Both the position numbers and the translations under genes were made by a program. A stretch of 64,000 nt of DNA from Leptospira koniambonensis (GTDB taxonomy: Bacteria > Spirochaetota > Leptospiria > Leptospirales > Leptospiraceae). The stretch is from positions 372,001 to 436,000 of the forward strand of contig NZ_RQFY01000004.1 in the NCBI RefSeq assembly GCF_004769555.1, read 5' to 3'. This document shows, piece by piece, positions 1 to 12,800 of this stretch (its first letter is position 1; every line of letters starts with the position of its first letter). Under the pieces are notes generated by a model. That model saw only the letters and a program-made list of their open reading frames with translations, was not told the DNA's origin and made no database searches.

Positions 1-976
<976 letters not shown>

Positions 977-980
<4 letters not shown>

Positions 981-2491
981 AGGAATTTTCCTTAACATAC
1001 GAAGAATTCCTAGAGAAAACAAAACTCGGGAATTTGGTCCCTGTTTTCAAACAAGTCTTCTTAGATTTGGAAACCCCGGTGTCTCTTTTTGCAAAATGGG
1101 GAGGCACCGAGGCCAAACATTCTTTTCTTCTAGAATCAGTAGAAGGTGGAGAGAATGTCGGTAGGAATTCCTTCTTAGGAAAAGATCCGTATCGATTGCT
1201 CTACGGTAAGAACGGTCTATTCTATGTTTCAAAAAGAAAAGAACCTGAAACAGAGATAATCACTTATGATCCGTTATTCCTATTGGAATATTCTATGGGA
1301 GACGATAAATACGTTCCGGATCATAGACTTCCTTCCTTCCAAGGTGGAGCAGTAGGATTTCTTTCCTTTGGTGCCGTACGTTATTACGAAAATATTCCAG
1401 ATACTAAACCAGAAGATGAACCAGCACCAGATGCATACTTTGCGTTATACGATGAGGTTCTTGTAGTAGATCATGTGGATCGTCTTTTAAGGATCGTTGT
1501 AAATGCACGTCTTTCAGAATACGAAGATCCTAAAGCTTGTTACGAAGCTACATTAGAAAGAATTGATGCAATCGAAAAAGAGATCAGAGAAGGAGAACTT
1601 CCTGGTTGGGTTAAGCATCCGTTAGAATCCAAAGAAAAGTTAGAATACACTCCTAATATTCCTGACGAAGATTATAAAAAAGCAGTTCAGAAAGCTAAGG
1701 AATATATTTACGCGGGAGATATCTTCCAAGTAGTTCCTTCTAGAAAGTTGGAATTCCGACCAGGTGTTCCTCCTTTCCAAGTGTATCGCGGATTAAGAAC
1801 TGTAAATCCAAGTCCTTATATGTATTTCCTAAAGTTGGATGATATTTCCTTGGTGGGATCTTCTCCTGAGATCATGGTAAAATGTAAGGATAGAAAAACT
1901 TACCTCCGACCAATCGCAGGTACAAGACCTAGAGGAGCGAATCCGGAAGCAGACAAACTTTTGGAAGAGAATCTTTTAGCGGATCCCAAAGAGATCGCTG
2001 AACATATTATGCTCGTTGACCTAGGAAGAAATGACTTAGGTAGAGTTTGCGAAGCAGGAAGTGTTCGAGTAGAAGATTTCAAAATTATAGAAAAATATTC
2101 CCACGTTATGCATATCGTAAGCCAATGTTCCGGCATTTTGGAAGAAGAAAAATCGGTTTACGATCTTCTCCGCGCAACTCTTCCTGCGGGAACAGTTTCA
2201 GGTGCACCTAAGATCAGAGCTATGGAAATCATAGACGAATTAGAAAGGACACGACGAGGAATTTATTCAGGAGCCTTAGGTTATATTTCTTACCAAGGAG
2301 ATACTGACATGGCAATCGTGATCCGCACTATCTCTTTTTACGGAGAGAAGGCATTCGTCCAAGCAGGTGGTGGAGTAGTTTATGATTCTTCCCCCGAAGG
2401 CGAATTAGAAGAGACCAAAAACAAAATGGCCGCATTACTACGTGCAGTAGACTTCGCAAGAAACGGATTGAAAGGAGAATGGAATAGATGA
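977..2491 (+). CDS. trpE: Anthranilate synthase component I
   Basis: With the glutaminase TrpG it converts chorismate to anthranilate, the first committed step of tryptophan synthesis. The catalytic domain has PIAGTRPRG, where the Ala argues for anthranilate synthase rather than PabB (which has PIKGT), and [13 protein letters not shown]. The N-terminal ESVEGGE and GRNSFLG match the Trp feedback-site region. The first ATG/GTG/TTG start is TTG 1034, but TrpE-like sequence ([12 protein letters not shown]) continues upstream in frame. The only upstream near-cognate start is CTG 977, preceded by GAAGGA (963-968, 8-nt spacer) and overlapping the previous stop as CTGA. I therefore favour 977 (504 aa), with 1034 (485 aa) as the alternative. 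The function is secure; the start is not. Confidence 0.93.
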
Positions 2492-3066
2492 TCCTTCTCG
2501 TAGACAATTACGATTCTTTTACATACAATCTGTATCAGTATTTTTCGCAGATCGGCAATAAGGTAGAAGTTTTCCGCAATGATAAGATCGATCTAAGCGA
2601 GATCAAAAGATTAAATCCGAAAGGAATTATCTTAAGTCCAGGTCCAGGACGTCCTGAAGATTCAGGAGTTTGTATTGATATTTTAAAAGAACTGGCAGGA
2701 CAATTACCGATCTTAGGTGTATGTTTAGGTCACCAAGCAATTGGCCTTGTCCATGGCGGAAAGATCGTAAACGCTCCAAATATCATGCACGGTAAAGTAA
2801 GCTTAATAGAACATGATGGTAAGGATATTTATAAATCCTTGCCTTCCCCATTTTTAGCTACTAGATATCATTCTCTTGTGATCCAGCCAGAAAGTCTTCC
2901 TGATGTATTAGAAATTTCCTCTAAGACGGAAGATGGGATTATCATGGGAGTGCGTCATAAAACAAAACCTCATTTATATGGAGTTCAATTCCATCCAGAG
3001 TCTATCATGACACAAAACGGATTGGAACTGGTGAGAAACTTTTCTCGAATCGTTTCAGAAGCATAA
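2488..3066 (+). CDS. trpG: Anthranilate synthase component II (class I glutamine amidotransferase)
   Basis: This subunit hydrolyses glutamine and channels ammonia to TrpE; in some bacteria it is shared with p-aminobenzoate synthase as PabA. The triad of class I amidotransferases is visible: nucleophile Cys79 in GVCLGHQ and His169/Glu171 in QFHPES. The oxyanion-loop motif [11 protein letters not shown] lies near residues 50-60. At 192 residues the length is normal for a stand-alone TrpG/PabA. The ATG overlaps the trpE stop (ATGA), which suggests translational coupling and supports a TrpG role. Confidence 0.95.
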   Translation: MILLVDNYDSFTYNLYQYFSQIGNKVEVFRNDKIDLSEIKRLNPKGIILSPGPGRPEDSGVCIDILKELAGQLPILGVCLGHQAIGLVHGGKIVNAPNIMHGKVSLIEHDGKDIYKSLPSPFLATRYHSLVIQPESLPDVLEISSKTEDGIIMGVRHKTKPHLYGVQFHPESIMTQNGLELVRNFSRIVSEA

Positions 3067-3071
3067 AACAA

Positions 3072-4979
3072 ATGAAAATTTTCTTCCGCTTAATGAGTTA
3101 TTCAGTACGTTATAAGTACAGATTTTCATTAGGTATTGCATTCGCTCTTCTCACTGCAGTCTTAAATGCAGTCTCTTTAACTTCTATCATTCCTTTATTC
3201 GATACAATGGCAGCGGATCCAAACACTCGCTTCCAATTCGAATTTACTGACGCAGAACAAGAGATCATTACTAAAGAAGAATCTAATTTAGAGATCCGAT
3301 TAAACCCGGTCGAAAGGGCTAAGAAAGTTCTTATCGATGTTAAAAGATGGTCCAACGGTCGTACTAAGTATATGGAGCCTAAGGAAGTGGTTTGGGCAGT
3401 TTGTCTTTTGATCCTTCCTTTATATGGACTCAAACTGCTCACATATCTTGCTTCCGTGTATTGTCTTGCTACCGCTGGTTATTGGGCTGTGAGGGATATA
3501 CGACAGGAATTATTCGAGAAGAATCAAATGCTCCCTCTTACTTTTTTCTTTAAAGAAAAAACAGGGCTTTTGATGAGCAGGATCATCAACGACGTAGAAG
3601 TAGTAGCAGCTGTGATCTCTTCTAACTTCAGAGATGCTACGATCAACTTTTTCTATGTGATCACTCACCTTTTAGTATTACTTTATCTGAATACTGAACT
3701 TCTTCTTATCGCTTGTGGAACTGTACCTTTGATCATTCTGCCAGTGACATTATTCACTAAAAAGATCACAAGATCCACAGAAAGATTCCAAGAGAAACTT
3801 GCTGATCTGAACGCGAATCTTCAAGAGATGATCTCTGGTATTAAAGTGATCCGTGTTTTTAATACTGAAAAATATGAAAAAGAAAAATTCCAGAAGATCA
3901 ATCAGAACGTTTATCGTAGAAATTTTAAAGGGCAATATTATCTTCAGATCGCGCCGAGCTTGGTAGAATTAACTTCTTCTTTAGTTGCTCTTGGATTTTT
4001 TGCTTTAGGCGCAAGGTATATTCTCGCAGGAAATGTAGGCTCTCCATTCACAGTGGGACAATTCATGGTGTTCCTGCTCACACTTCTTTTCCTTCTCCGC
4101 CCATTAACACAATTATCACAGATGGTGGGAAAAATTTCCCAAGCTATCATAGCAGGAAGAAGGATCTTCGAGATCATAGATCTGGAAACAGAAGATCATA
4201 GCGAAGATGAAAAAGTAAAAGTAGAAAGAGTCACTAACTCTATTCAATTCAAAGGGATCAACTTTGCTTATCCAGGAACAAATGCAGAAGTCCTGAAAGA
4301 TATCAACTTGAATGTGAAAGTAGGAGAAACAATCGCGATCGTTGGAGCCAGCGGCTGCGGGAAGTCCACTTTAATGGACTTAATTCCTAGATTCTTTGAC
4401 CCAAGTGTTGGATCAATAGAGTTCGATGGAGAGAATATTAAAGACCTTTCTCTTGCAGATCTACGTAATAAAATTGGGATCGTAACCCAAGATATTTTTC
4501 TATTTCACGGAAAAGTCGCTGATAATATCGCTTATGGAAAACCAGGAGCGAGTAGAAAAGATGTGATTAGAGCTGCAAGACTTGCCCATGCTCATGACTT
4601 CATCAAACAAATGGACAATGGATACGATAGTATCCTAGGGGTGAGAGGTTTAAATCTTTCAGGCGGGCAACGACAAAGGCTTGTGATCGCAAGGGCTCTA
4701 TTAAGAGATCCAGAGATTATGATCTTGGATGAAGCAACATCTGCTTTAGATGCCGAGTCAGAAAGATTAGTAAGCGATGCATTCCGCAGATTATTCGCAA
4801 ACCGTACTACATTTGTGATCGCACATAGACTTTCCACGATCAAAGACATTCCACGAATACTTGTAATGGACAACGGAAGAATTGTAGAAGAAGGAAATCA
4901 TACTTCTCTAATGGAACAAAACGGTCTTTATCGTAAACTTACAGACAACCAATACGCCGGAGCGGGGATGCTGCCTTGA
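3072..4979 (+). CDS. MsbA/LmrA-like ABC exporter, fused TMD-NBD
   Basis: This is a half-size type IV ABC exporter that should work as a homodimer in the inner membrane, as MsbA does for lipid flipping; its substrate cannot be read from the sequence. The N-terminal ~340 residues hold about six hydrophobic segments. An unusually long charged periplasmic stretch (about residues 50-95) sits between TM1 and TM2. The NBD has Walker [10 protein letters not shown] (425-433), signature LSGGQ (529-533), Walker [12 protein letters not shown] with Asp553/Glu554, and an H-loop in IAHRLSTI. It begins 5 bp after trpG with no obvious strong ribosome binding site. Its stop overlaps the next gene. Confidence 0.92.
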   Translation: MKIFFRLMSYSVRYKYRFSLGIAFALLTAVLNAVSLTSIIPLFDTMAADPNTRFQFEFTDAEQEIITKEESNLEIRLNPVERAKKVLIDVKRWSNGRTKYMEPKEVVWAVCLLILPLYGLKLLTYLASVYCLATAGYWAVRDIRQELFEKNQMLPLTFFFKEKTGLLMSRIINDVEVVAAVISSNFRDATINFFYVITHLLVLLYLNTELLLIACGTVPLIILPVTLFTKKITRSTERFQEKLADLNANLQEMISGIKVIRVFNTEKYEKEKFQKINQNVYRRNFKGQYYLQIAPSLVELTSSLVALGFFALGARYILAGNVGSPFTVGQFMVFLLTLLFLLRPLTQLSQMVGKISQAIIAGRRIFEIIDLETEDHSEDEKVKVERVTNSIQFKGINFAYPGTNAEVLKDINLNVKVGETIAIVGASGCGKSTLMDLIPRFFDPSVGSIEFDGENIKDLSLADLRNKIGIVTQDIFLFHGKVADNIAYGKPGASRKDVIRAARLAHAHDFIKQMDNGYDSILGVRGLNLSGGQRQRLVIARALLRDPEIMILDEATSALDAESERLVSDAFRRLFANRTTFVIAHRLSTIKDIPRILVMDNGRIVEEGNHTSLMEQNGLYRKLTDNQYAGAGMLP

Positions 4980-5392
4980 AACCATTAGTTCTTGTAGTGG
5001 ACGACAATGATCGTTATGCCAATAATCTTAAAACTTATCTCCAAGAAAATGGATGCGAAGTCCTGCGTGCAATCGATGCATCCCAAGGCTGGGATCTTTA
5101 TCTCGCTAATAAACATAAACTCAAAGCTATCATCACTGATATCACAATGGAAACCCAAACCTCAGGCCTCTGGATGATCCGTAAGATCTACCAGGACGGA
5201 TTCGAAGGAATTAAGGTGATCGCCACTACCGGGTTTGATGTTTCCGGTGTAATGGCAATCAGTAAGTATTTCCTACCTTGGTTTGCAGGTGTAGAGTATA
5301 TGGTGCCTAAGGTTCCTTTAAAAAAAGGAGAGGTTATACTTTTGCCTACGAGCGGAGTCTTTTCAGATTTTTTAAGTAAACTGAAAGCCTAA
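4976..5392 (+). CDS. Single-domain response regulator (receiver only)
   Basis: At 138 residues this is a stand-alone REC domain with no output domain. The acidic pair is Asp9/Asp10, the probable phosphoacceptor is Asp55 (IITDITM), the conserved Thr is at 84-85 (IATTG), and Lys112 (VPK) completes the set. The TTG start overlaps the stop of the ABC exporter, so the two are probably translated together. No histidine kinase is nearby, so its partner lies elsewhere. A CheY-like or signalling-relay role is an inference. The gene ends 4 bp into the convergent nitrilase-family gene. Confidence 0.85.
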   Translation: MKPLVLVVDDNDRYANNLKTYLQENGCEVLRAIDASQGWDLYLANKHKLKAIITDITMETQTSGLWMIRKIYQDGFEGIKVIATTGFDVSGVMAISKYFLPWFAGVEYMVPKVPLKKGEVILLPTSGVFSDFLSKLKA

Positions 5393-6519
5393 AGCCAAAC
5401 ATTATATATTCTATTTTTATTATGTGGAGAAACTAAAACTGTTTCAGGCTTTCCATTTCGTAAGATAAAAGCCTGGCCGTCCGATTCCAGATCCCATAGT
5501 TTCCCTTGCAAAAACACGTTGATCCCATTTTTAAATCCGGATCTGGCCGCCCTGGTTTCCAATGCGTATTTTTTCCAGGCCTGCCCCTCTGTGATCTTTC
5601 CAATATCCTTTGGATCTACATCAGAAGGATTTTTTTCTCCATTATAACCAGCCCAAGATTGATCCCAAACGGAAACCTCTCCTCGATTGATATAAGAAGG
5701 AACTGCAACGAAGTCTGCACCAGATTCTTTTAAATTCGAATAAGATTCAGGATACCAAGAGTCGGCACAAACCAAAACTCCCATTCTTCCTATAGGAGTA
5801 TCTATTACTGTCCCTGATTTCGAATTAGGATCTAAGAATGGTTTCTCTTCTTCCGTTAAAAACTTTTTACGGATCGGTTCGCCTAAAACAGAACCATCTT
5901 TTCCAAACACAAAGCTTGTATTAAATAAAGAAGAAGGACCTAAAATAATCTTACCATTCTGAACAGAAGGAGAAGGTAAAACTATAGACCCAGCCAAGAT
6001 CGTTGTTTGGTATTTCTGAGCAAGGGCAGAGAAGGTACTTTCATAGATTTCCTTCATCTCATTTGCTTTGATCTTAAATATAGCCGCCTGAACCTTATCA
6101 TTCTCCTTAGAAGTAATCAGATGATACAAAAAGGAAAAAGGGTTTCGAAAAATGAAATAAACCATTCCGGATTGCAGGTTTGGGGAAGTATATAAAGATG
6201 TTTTTTCTCCTGAAACAACCAACCAGGTTCCGTAATATTCAGGAAAAACAAAAATTGTCTTATCAGTGATCCATCCGGCTTCTTTTGCGCGTATAAAATA
6301 TGATTCGGTCTTATCTAAGAACCTATTACGGTTCGAATAATCGCCAGGAACCATAAAAGGCTCTACTCCAATCAAGTTTCCTTTAGAGGAATCCCTGCCG
6401 TAAAAGTAAGAACTTATCTCAATAGCTTTGTCTTCAGGCGAATTTCCCAAAAAAGAATAAGCCCAAATCGAATATGCGCATACCAATGATAGAATGCCGT
6501 AAAATGAATACTTCTTCAT
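5389..6519 (-). CDS. Nitrilase-superfamily carbon-nitrogen hydrolase, membrane-anchored
   Basis: Members of this superfamily hydrolyse amides or nitriles, or transfer acyl groups, with a Glu-Lys-Cys triad. Here the candidates are Glu94 (FVFPEYYG), Lys218 or Lys219 (PIRKKF) and Cys251 ([12 protein letters not shown]). The N-terminus (residues 3-23) is hydrophobic, so the domain probably faces the periplasm on a signal anchor. I chose the ATG at 6519 because a GGGAG-type ribosome binding site precedes it; an in-frame start at 6543 is also possible. The length (376 aa) exceeds a bare nitrilase domain but is much shorter than apolipoprotein N-acyltransferase, which has six or more TM helices, so Lnt is unlikely. 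The substrate is unknown. Confidence 0.82.
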   Translation of the reverse strand: MKKYSFYGILSLVCAYSIWAYSFLGNSPEDKAIEISSYFYGRDSSKGNLIGVEPFMVPGDYSNRNRFLDKTESYFIRAKEAGWITDKTIFVFPEYYGTWLVVSGEKTSLYTSPNLQSGMVYFIFRNPFSFLYHLITSKENDKVQAAIFKIKANEMKEIYESTFSALAQKYQTTILAGSIVLPSPSVQNGKIILGPSSLFNTSFVFGKDGSVLGEPIRKKFLTEEEKPFLDPNSKSGTVIDTPIGRMGVLVCADSWYPESYSNLKESGADFVAVPSYINRGEVSVWDQSWAGYNGEKNPSDVDPKDIGKITEGQAWKKYALETRAARSGFKNGINVFLQGKLWDLESDGQAFILRNGKPETVLVSPHNKNRIYNVWL

Positions 6520-6543
6520 GCTACTCCCACCCCTATACACCAA

Positions 6544-6891
6544 ATTGACTTTAAGTTTTTATAATATAAAATAAACAAACGTTCACTTATTGATCCATCT
6601 ATATCAATAAAATAAAGAATCTTAAACAATAAGCAAACACAATTAGCGAACAATTGTTAACTAACTTATTTAACTAACAAATGTTCATCAGCATAATAAT
6701 TATACATTCATATTATAAAATAGGAAAATAGATATGTATAGCATTTGTTACATCTCATGGAACAGCGTTCGCGCATTACGATTTTGATTTTATTAAGCGT
6801 AAAAAATTTTTTTCTTGAAATCAAAACGTAAACTCTTCCATTTCAAATGAAATCTTCATAAATGAAAAAATAAAAATGGAAGGGTCAATAT
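6544..6891. promoter_or_regulatory. AT-rich divergent regulatory region before the type I FAS
   Basis: This 348-bp gene-free stretch separates the - strand hydrolase from the + strand FAS. It has two near-identical 13-mers, AACAAACGTTCAC (6574-6586) and AACAAATGTTCAT (6676-6688). Between them lies an inverted repeat, CGAACAATTGTTAAC (6647-6661), with a perfect AACAATTGTT core. TTAACTAAC occurs twice around 6657-6678. These look like multiple operator half-sites of the GAACA/TGTTC type, plausible for a TetR-family repressor. I could not pick a convincing -35/-10 pair. Confidence 0.5.
6835..6882 (+). promoter_or_regulatory. Inverted repeat that could mask the FAS ribosome binding site
   Basis: CTTCCATTT (6835-6843) is perfectly complementary to AAATGGAAG (6874-6882). 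The second arm contains most of the GGAAGGG ribosome binding site (6878-6884), which lies 7 nt before the FAS ATG at 6892. The loop contains a second small palindrome, ATTTCA-AA-TGAAAT (6840-6853), giving a mutually exclusive alternative fold. The bases are seen directly; any role in translation control is inferred. Confidence 0.4.
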
Positions 6892-9800
6892 ATGAAAACG
6901 AATTATTCAAGCGGAGCTTTGCCTTCTGAACAAGTATCATCACTCTTTAAAAATCTTTCCGCTCAATCTGCTAAAACATTTGTAACCTTCGGTGGGCAAG
7001 GTATAGATCCTATTCCTGAGTTACGTTCCTTCTATGAAGAAGGTCATTCTCATTCTGAATTTTGGCAAACTGTCTTCTCATCTATCGAAGAGGAATGTAA
7101 GGCAATCCATAAAGATAGACTTATAGGAGCATTACCCTTAGGTTTTCATTTAAAGGAATGGTTGGATCAACCTGAACTAACTCCGGATCATTCCATCTTA
7201 AAGAATTGTTCTTATAGTATTCCACTTATCTTTCTAGCCCAAGCTTCTGCTTTATTTAGAGTTCTCCAAGATGAATCTAATTGGGAGGCTCTATTTAACG
7301 AGACCTCGGGCATATTTGGCCATTCCCAAGGAGTATACGCTGGATTCTTATTATCTTCTTCCCCAGATAAACCCACATTCTTAAAAAATCTGTCGCTGAT
7401 ACTTCGGAACTTGATCAGCTTAGGGATCCGAGTCCAAGAGGAATTTCCAATTTTAGAATTGGATGTTACTGCAAAAAGATTTTTGAAAGCGGATGAGATT
7501 CCCTCTCCTATGGCCGCCTTAAAATCGGAAAACGACCCCTTATTAACTGAAGAATTAGAAAAATTCAATGTAAACAGAAGTTCCGAGGACACAGTATATT
7601 TAGGCTTGAAGAATGGACCAAAGGCTCGAGTAGTCTGCGGTTCTCCAGAGTCTTTATTAGAATTCAGAACTTTCCTTACTAATAATAGCTTTCCTAATCT
7701 GGAATCCTGGACATTCCTAAAAATTTCTGCTCCATTTCATAGCCCTTTATTAAGAAGAGTTCCTGTACTCTTAGAGGAGGATGTCAAAAGAATTGGATTC
7801 AATCCAAAACAATCTGATCTAAAAATTCCTTTATACGATACAAGAGATGGAAGAGATCTCAGAACTGAATCAGATATTGCACTCGCATTGTCTAGAATGG
7901 CAGTAGCAGAAATATTAGATTGGGAAATCTGCTTAGGAAGTTTAGAAAAAGAGGAAGCTAAAATTCTTCTGATATCATTCGGACCAGGAGTAGATGCCGA
8001 AAAATTATGCTCCCCTACTCTAAAAGGAAAATCCTATCTAGTTCGAAACTTAAGCAAACCTGAATCTTACAGATCCTTTACCAAAGAAACTAATTTAGAA
8101 TTTCCTAAATCATGGAAAGAATTCCAACCAGAAACAGTAGAACTTCCTAATGGAAAAGTTTTCTTAAAAAACAATTATTCTGTTTGGACAGGAAGAGCTC
8201 CTATCTTCGGAGGAGGTATGACTCCTTCTACCGTTGAACCTGGAATAGTTATCTCTGCCGCAAAGGAAGGATATTTGGTAGAATGGGCAGGCGGAGGACA
8301 GGTAACCGAAGAACTATTCAGAAAAAGAATGGATGTATTTCGAAAAGAATTACCTCCAGGAGTCGGCATAGTAATCAATCTTCTATACCTAGATGCTTAT
8401 TTATGGAATCTGCAAGTTCCGTTAGTGAAAAAACTAAAAAGTGAAGGAGCTCCTATCGAAGGAGTCACCATCTCTGCGGGTATTCCAGAAGCCGAAGAAG
8501 CAATTCGAATATTAAAAGATTTTGAAGCTCACGGGATTTGGCTAAATTCTTTCAAGCCTGGAACCCAAAAACAGATCCGACAAGTTATCTCTATCGCAAA
8601 ACAAATACCAGATTCAAAAATCCTAATGCAGATAGAAGGTGGAGCTGCAGGAGGACATCATAGCTGGGAAGATCTAGAAGAACTAGTTCGTTCAACCTAT
8701 GGCGAGATTAGAGATTGTAAGAATATTATCTTAGCAGTCGGTGGGGGAATTGCAGAACCTCAAGATTCAAAATTTTGGTTATTCGGAAACTGGGCAGGAA
8801 AAAACCCAATGCCAGTAGATGCAGTCTTCTTAGGCACAAGACTCATGGCCGCAAAAGAATGTGCTACATCAGAAAAAATTAAACAAGCCTTGGTAGATAT
8901 CTCAGGATCTGAAAATTGGAAAACAACCCAAGAAGGAAAAAACGCGGGAGGAGTAATCTCGGGAAGATCAGGACTAGGCGCTGATATTTATTACGCAGAA
9001 AATACTTGGACCAAACTTTCGTCGCTCGCTGAAGAATTAACAAAAGGAAAAGAAACTGAAGAAGCTAAAAAAGTAGTATTATCCAAAAAGAAAGAATTAG
9101 TTTCTCTCATTAATTCTACTGCCAAACCTTATTTCGGTGATCTAGAAGAGATGAGTTATACTCAAATTCTTTCCAGATATTTAGAGTTAACCTGTCCAGG
9201 GCAAAGATTAATTTCTCCAGAAGGAAATTGGCCTGATCATCCATTTATAGATAAAAGTTTCAGAAATAGATTTATAGAATTAGTACAAAGATTCGAATCT
9301 AGGGTCTCAGAACCATCGGACCAGAATTCTATATTGGAAAAAATAGGATCTGACTTTGATCCAAATGTTTTTCTAAATGAATGGAAGAACAGATATAAAA
9401 ACGCGGATACAATTCTAATCTTACCAGAAGATATAATCTTCTTCTTTAACGTTTGCAAAAGACCAGGTAAGCCAGTAAACTTTATCCCAGTAATTGATGA
9501 AGACTTAGTAAAATGGATCCGTTCCGATTCTCTTTGGTATTCTCATTGTGTAGGTATAGAGCCAGATTCTTGCGCTTGGATCCCAGGACCAAAAGCCATC
9601 AAAGGAATTCATAAGGCAAACGAACCAGTCTCTTCCATCTTCCAAAACTTTCTGCAAATAAATTTAGTTAATTCTAAACCAAAAAAAATCCATTGGGAAG
9701 ATTTATTCGATTCGGATTTTCAAGGTAAAAAAATACTGAATTTATTCTCAGAGGAACAAATTAGAAATAATTCGGTCTCTATATTCGAAAACATTGATAT

Positions 9801-12800
9801 AAATTCGAATGATTGGATATTGATTTTAGCAGAATTAGGAAAAGGATTCCTAAATGCTATTTTAAAATCTCCTAAAATCGGACAAACATCCTCCGATTTA
9901 AAACTATTCTTTGAACCAAGAATTGGCAGAAAATTTATTTGGGAAACAAGCGGCTCAGAAGAATTGTTACTGATCCAAGTCTGGGAAGAAAACAAACTAA
10001 AAGTAGAGTTAAAACTTTCGGAAAAAGATTCTGCAGAGTTAAAACTTTTCTTCTACGATCCTAAGGATGGGAATGCTATTCCTTTTCAAAGAAAGTTTAG
10101 CGCAGGCAAAGTTTCAGGAACATTTATAGAAGAAGATCTTGCCTTTAAAGAAAAATCCGGCCTCGACCTTTATTTGAAAACATGGGGATTGGATCAAAAA
10201 ATTGATCTGAATTCTTCTAAGAATATCTCTCAAGAATTAGAATCAGAGATCGTAATCGATAAAGAATCTATTTTAAATTTCAGAAAAGCGATCGGAGAAT
10301 TAAGAAGAACAGATCTTAAATCAGATCCGAATCCTCCTCTTGGAATGAGCACGGCTTTCGCATGGAAAGTATTACTCTCTCCATTATTTACATTAGAAAA
10401 TAAGAATTTATTTAGACTTTTACACTTCTCTCAAAATTTCCAGTGGGAAAAAGAAGCAAATGATTTGGTCCCAGGAGACAAACTAAGATCCAAAGCAAGA
10501 CTTGCTAAAGTTCGCAAATTAGGTTCTGGCCAAGAGATACAGATCTTGGGAGAAATTTCAAAAGAAGGGAAGAAAGTCTGCTCTTTCCAAACTGGATTTT
10601 TGATCCGAGATGTTTATGCTAAATTCGAAGAATTCGATTCTTTACCTTTCGAAAAAAGTATTCTGATCAAATCGGAAGCAGAATCCAATCTTCTAAATTC
10701 TATCCCTTGGATTTACAAAAGAGAAGATCAAGAAGCGAGCTCAGTTGGATCTAAATTAAAGTTCACTTCTACAAATCGCCTTGTTCTATCTTTGGGTTCA
10801 AACCAGGAACTTCATACAATCGAAGGTAAGATCCAGAAAGTTTCAGGTTCTCATTCGGAAGAATGGGGAAAATTTAAATCAGAAGAAAAAACCAATGTTG
10901 GAATTCCAACATCATTCGATCGATTCTTCTTAAATCTTACAGAAGCAGATCAAGAAATTCCACTTACGAAATCCTATAAGATCGTATCCGAAACTTTCTA
11001 CGCCCCTTCTGACATGAGCGAATATTCTGCAGCTTCTGGAGATACAAATCCAATCCACACTGATATTGATTTTGCAAAATATGCAGGCTGGAAGGACAGA
11101 ATTGTTCACGGGCTTTGGACTTCTTCTAGAGTAATTAAACAAATCGTAATAGATGTATGCGACGGAGATCCATCCAGATTATCTTCCTTCGAAGAAATAT
11201 TCGAAGCTCCTGTATATTTAGGAGAAGAACTACTTTTAGAGGCAATCCATGTTTCCCAAAAGAAAGGATCTCAAATTCTATCTGTCAGTTTAGAGAATAG
11301 AAATGGTGAAAGAAAATTAAGCGCTAAAGCAATTGTTTCTCCTAAAAAAACGGGCTATGTATTCACAGGCCAAGGTTCTCAATCCCAAGGGATGGGAATG
11401 AAACTCAGAGATGAATTTCCGGAAGCCAGAAATGTTTGGCAAAGAGCAGAGAACACTACAAGAGATGAGTTAGGTTTCTCTCTTTTAAAAATTGTACAAG
11501 ACAATCCAACTTCGCTGAAAGTAGGGAAAAAAGTTTGGAATCACCCTAAAGGAGTTCTTCATCTCACTCAATTTACTCAAGTTGCTTTGGTAACTAAGTC
11601 GATGGCAGATTGGGAGATCTTAAAAGAAAGAGGATTTTTAGATCAAGAAGCACCGTTTGCAGGACATTCTCTAGGAGAATTTTCCGCTCTATCTGCCAGA
11701 GGATTTTTAGGATTGGAAAATGTGATCCGGATCGTGTATGGAAGAGGACTTACCATGCAAAGTCTTGTCCCAAGGGATAAAGAAGGAAGAAGTCCCTTTG
11801 GAATGAGCGTCGTATTAGGAAATCGTCATGTAGGTTTGGACGAGGAAACTATCCTGAAAGTAGTAGCACAGATCAAAGAAGAAACCGGTCTTCCTCTGGA
11901 AGTAGTCAACTTAAACATACGAGATAAACAATATTCTGTAACGGGAGACCTTAAAGCCCTCACTGAAATGGAAAATCGTTTTAAAGAAATTGTAAGAGGC
12001 AAAAAGACTACAATTCGTTTGGAAGGAATAGATGTACCTTTCCATTCTAGAGTATTGGTAAACGGAGTTGCAGAATTCAGAAAAACTTTAGAAGCGAATG
12101 TTCCACAAATATCCGGCTTTGAAGAATTGGATGGAAAATACATCCCGAACTTGGTGGCAAAACCATTCTCCATCGATAAGGAATTTATAAAATATGTTGG
12201 AGAAGTTTCAGGAAGCCCGGTCCTAGAAAAAATCTTAAAAGAAAACCAGAAAATTTCTGATAAAGAACTCAGACGTATCCTGCTAATCGAATTACTTGCT
12301 TACCAATTTGCAATGCCAGTACAATGGATCAAGACCCAGGACCAATTTTTCCAAGATTTGAAAGTCAGAAGATTGATCGATCTAGGAGCCAGAGGAGATC
12401 TTGCAGGTATGGCAAGGCAAACTCTGAGAGAAGTTTCGGATCCTTCTTCTTTTGAAATTCTACATATAGAAGAAAATCGGAATATAGTCTTTTCAGAATT
12501 AGAAGATTGTAATACGGCTGAATTTTCCAAACTCAGAGAAATGCCGGAACCTATTACAATTGAAACTCCGACTGCGAAAATAGAAGTTAAGAACGTTCCT
12601 ACACAAATCCAAGAAACCGTTCAAGAGTCCCAACAATTCGGTGGAGAAGAAGCATCCGTAAATCTCACTAAAAAAGATGCATTATTCGTATTACTTTCTT
12701 TGAAAGCAGGGATCCGACCTGAAGAAATTTTAGAAGATGAGAACATTGATATTCTTTTTGGAGGAAATTCTTCCAAAAGAAATCAGGTCATGGCAGATCT

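Noticed and set aside
5389..6519. Apolipoprotein N-acyltransferase (lnt)
   Set aside because: Only one TM helix; Lnt needs several. The shared nitrilase domain alone does not make it Lnt.
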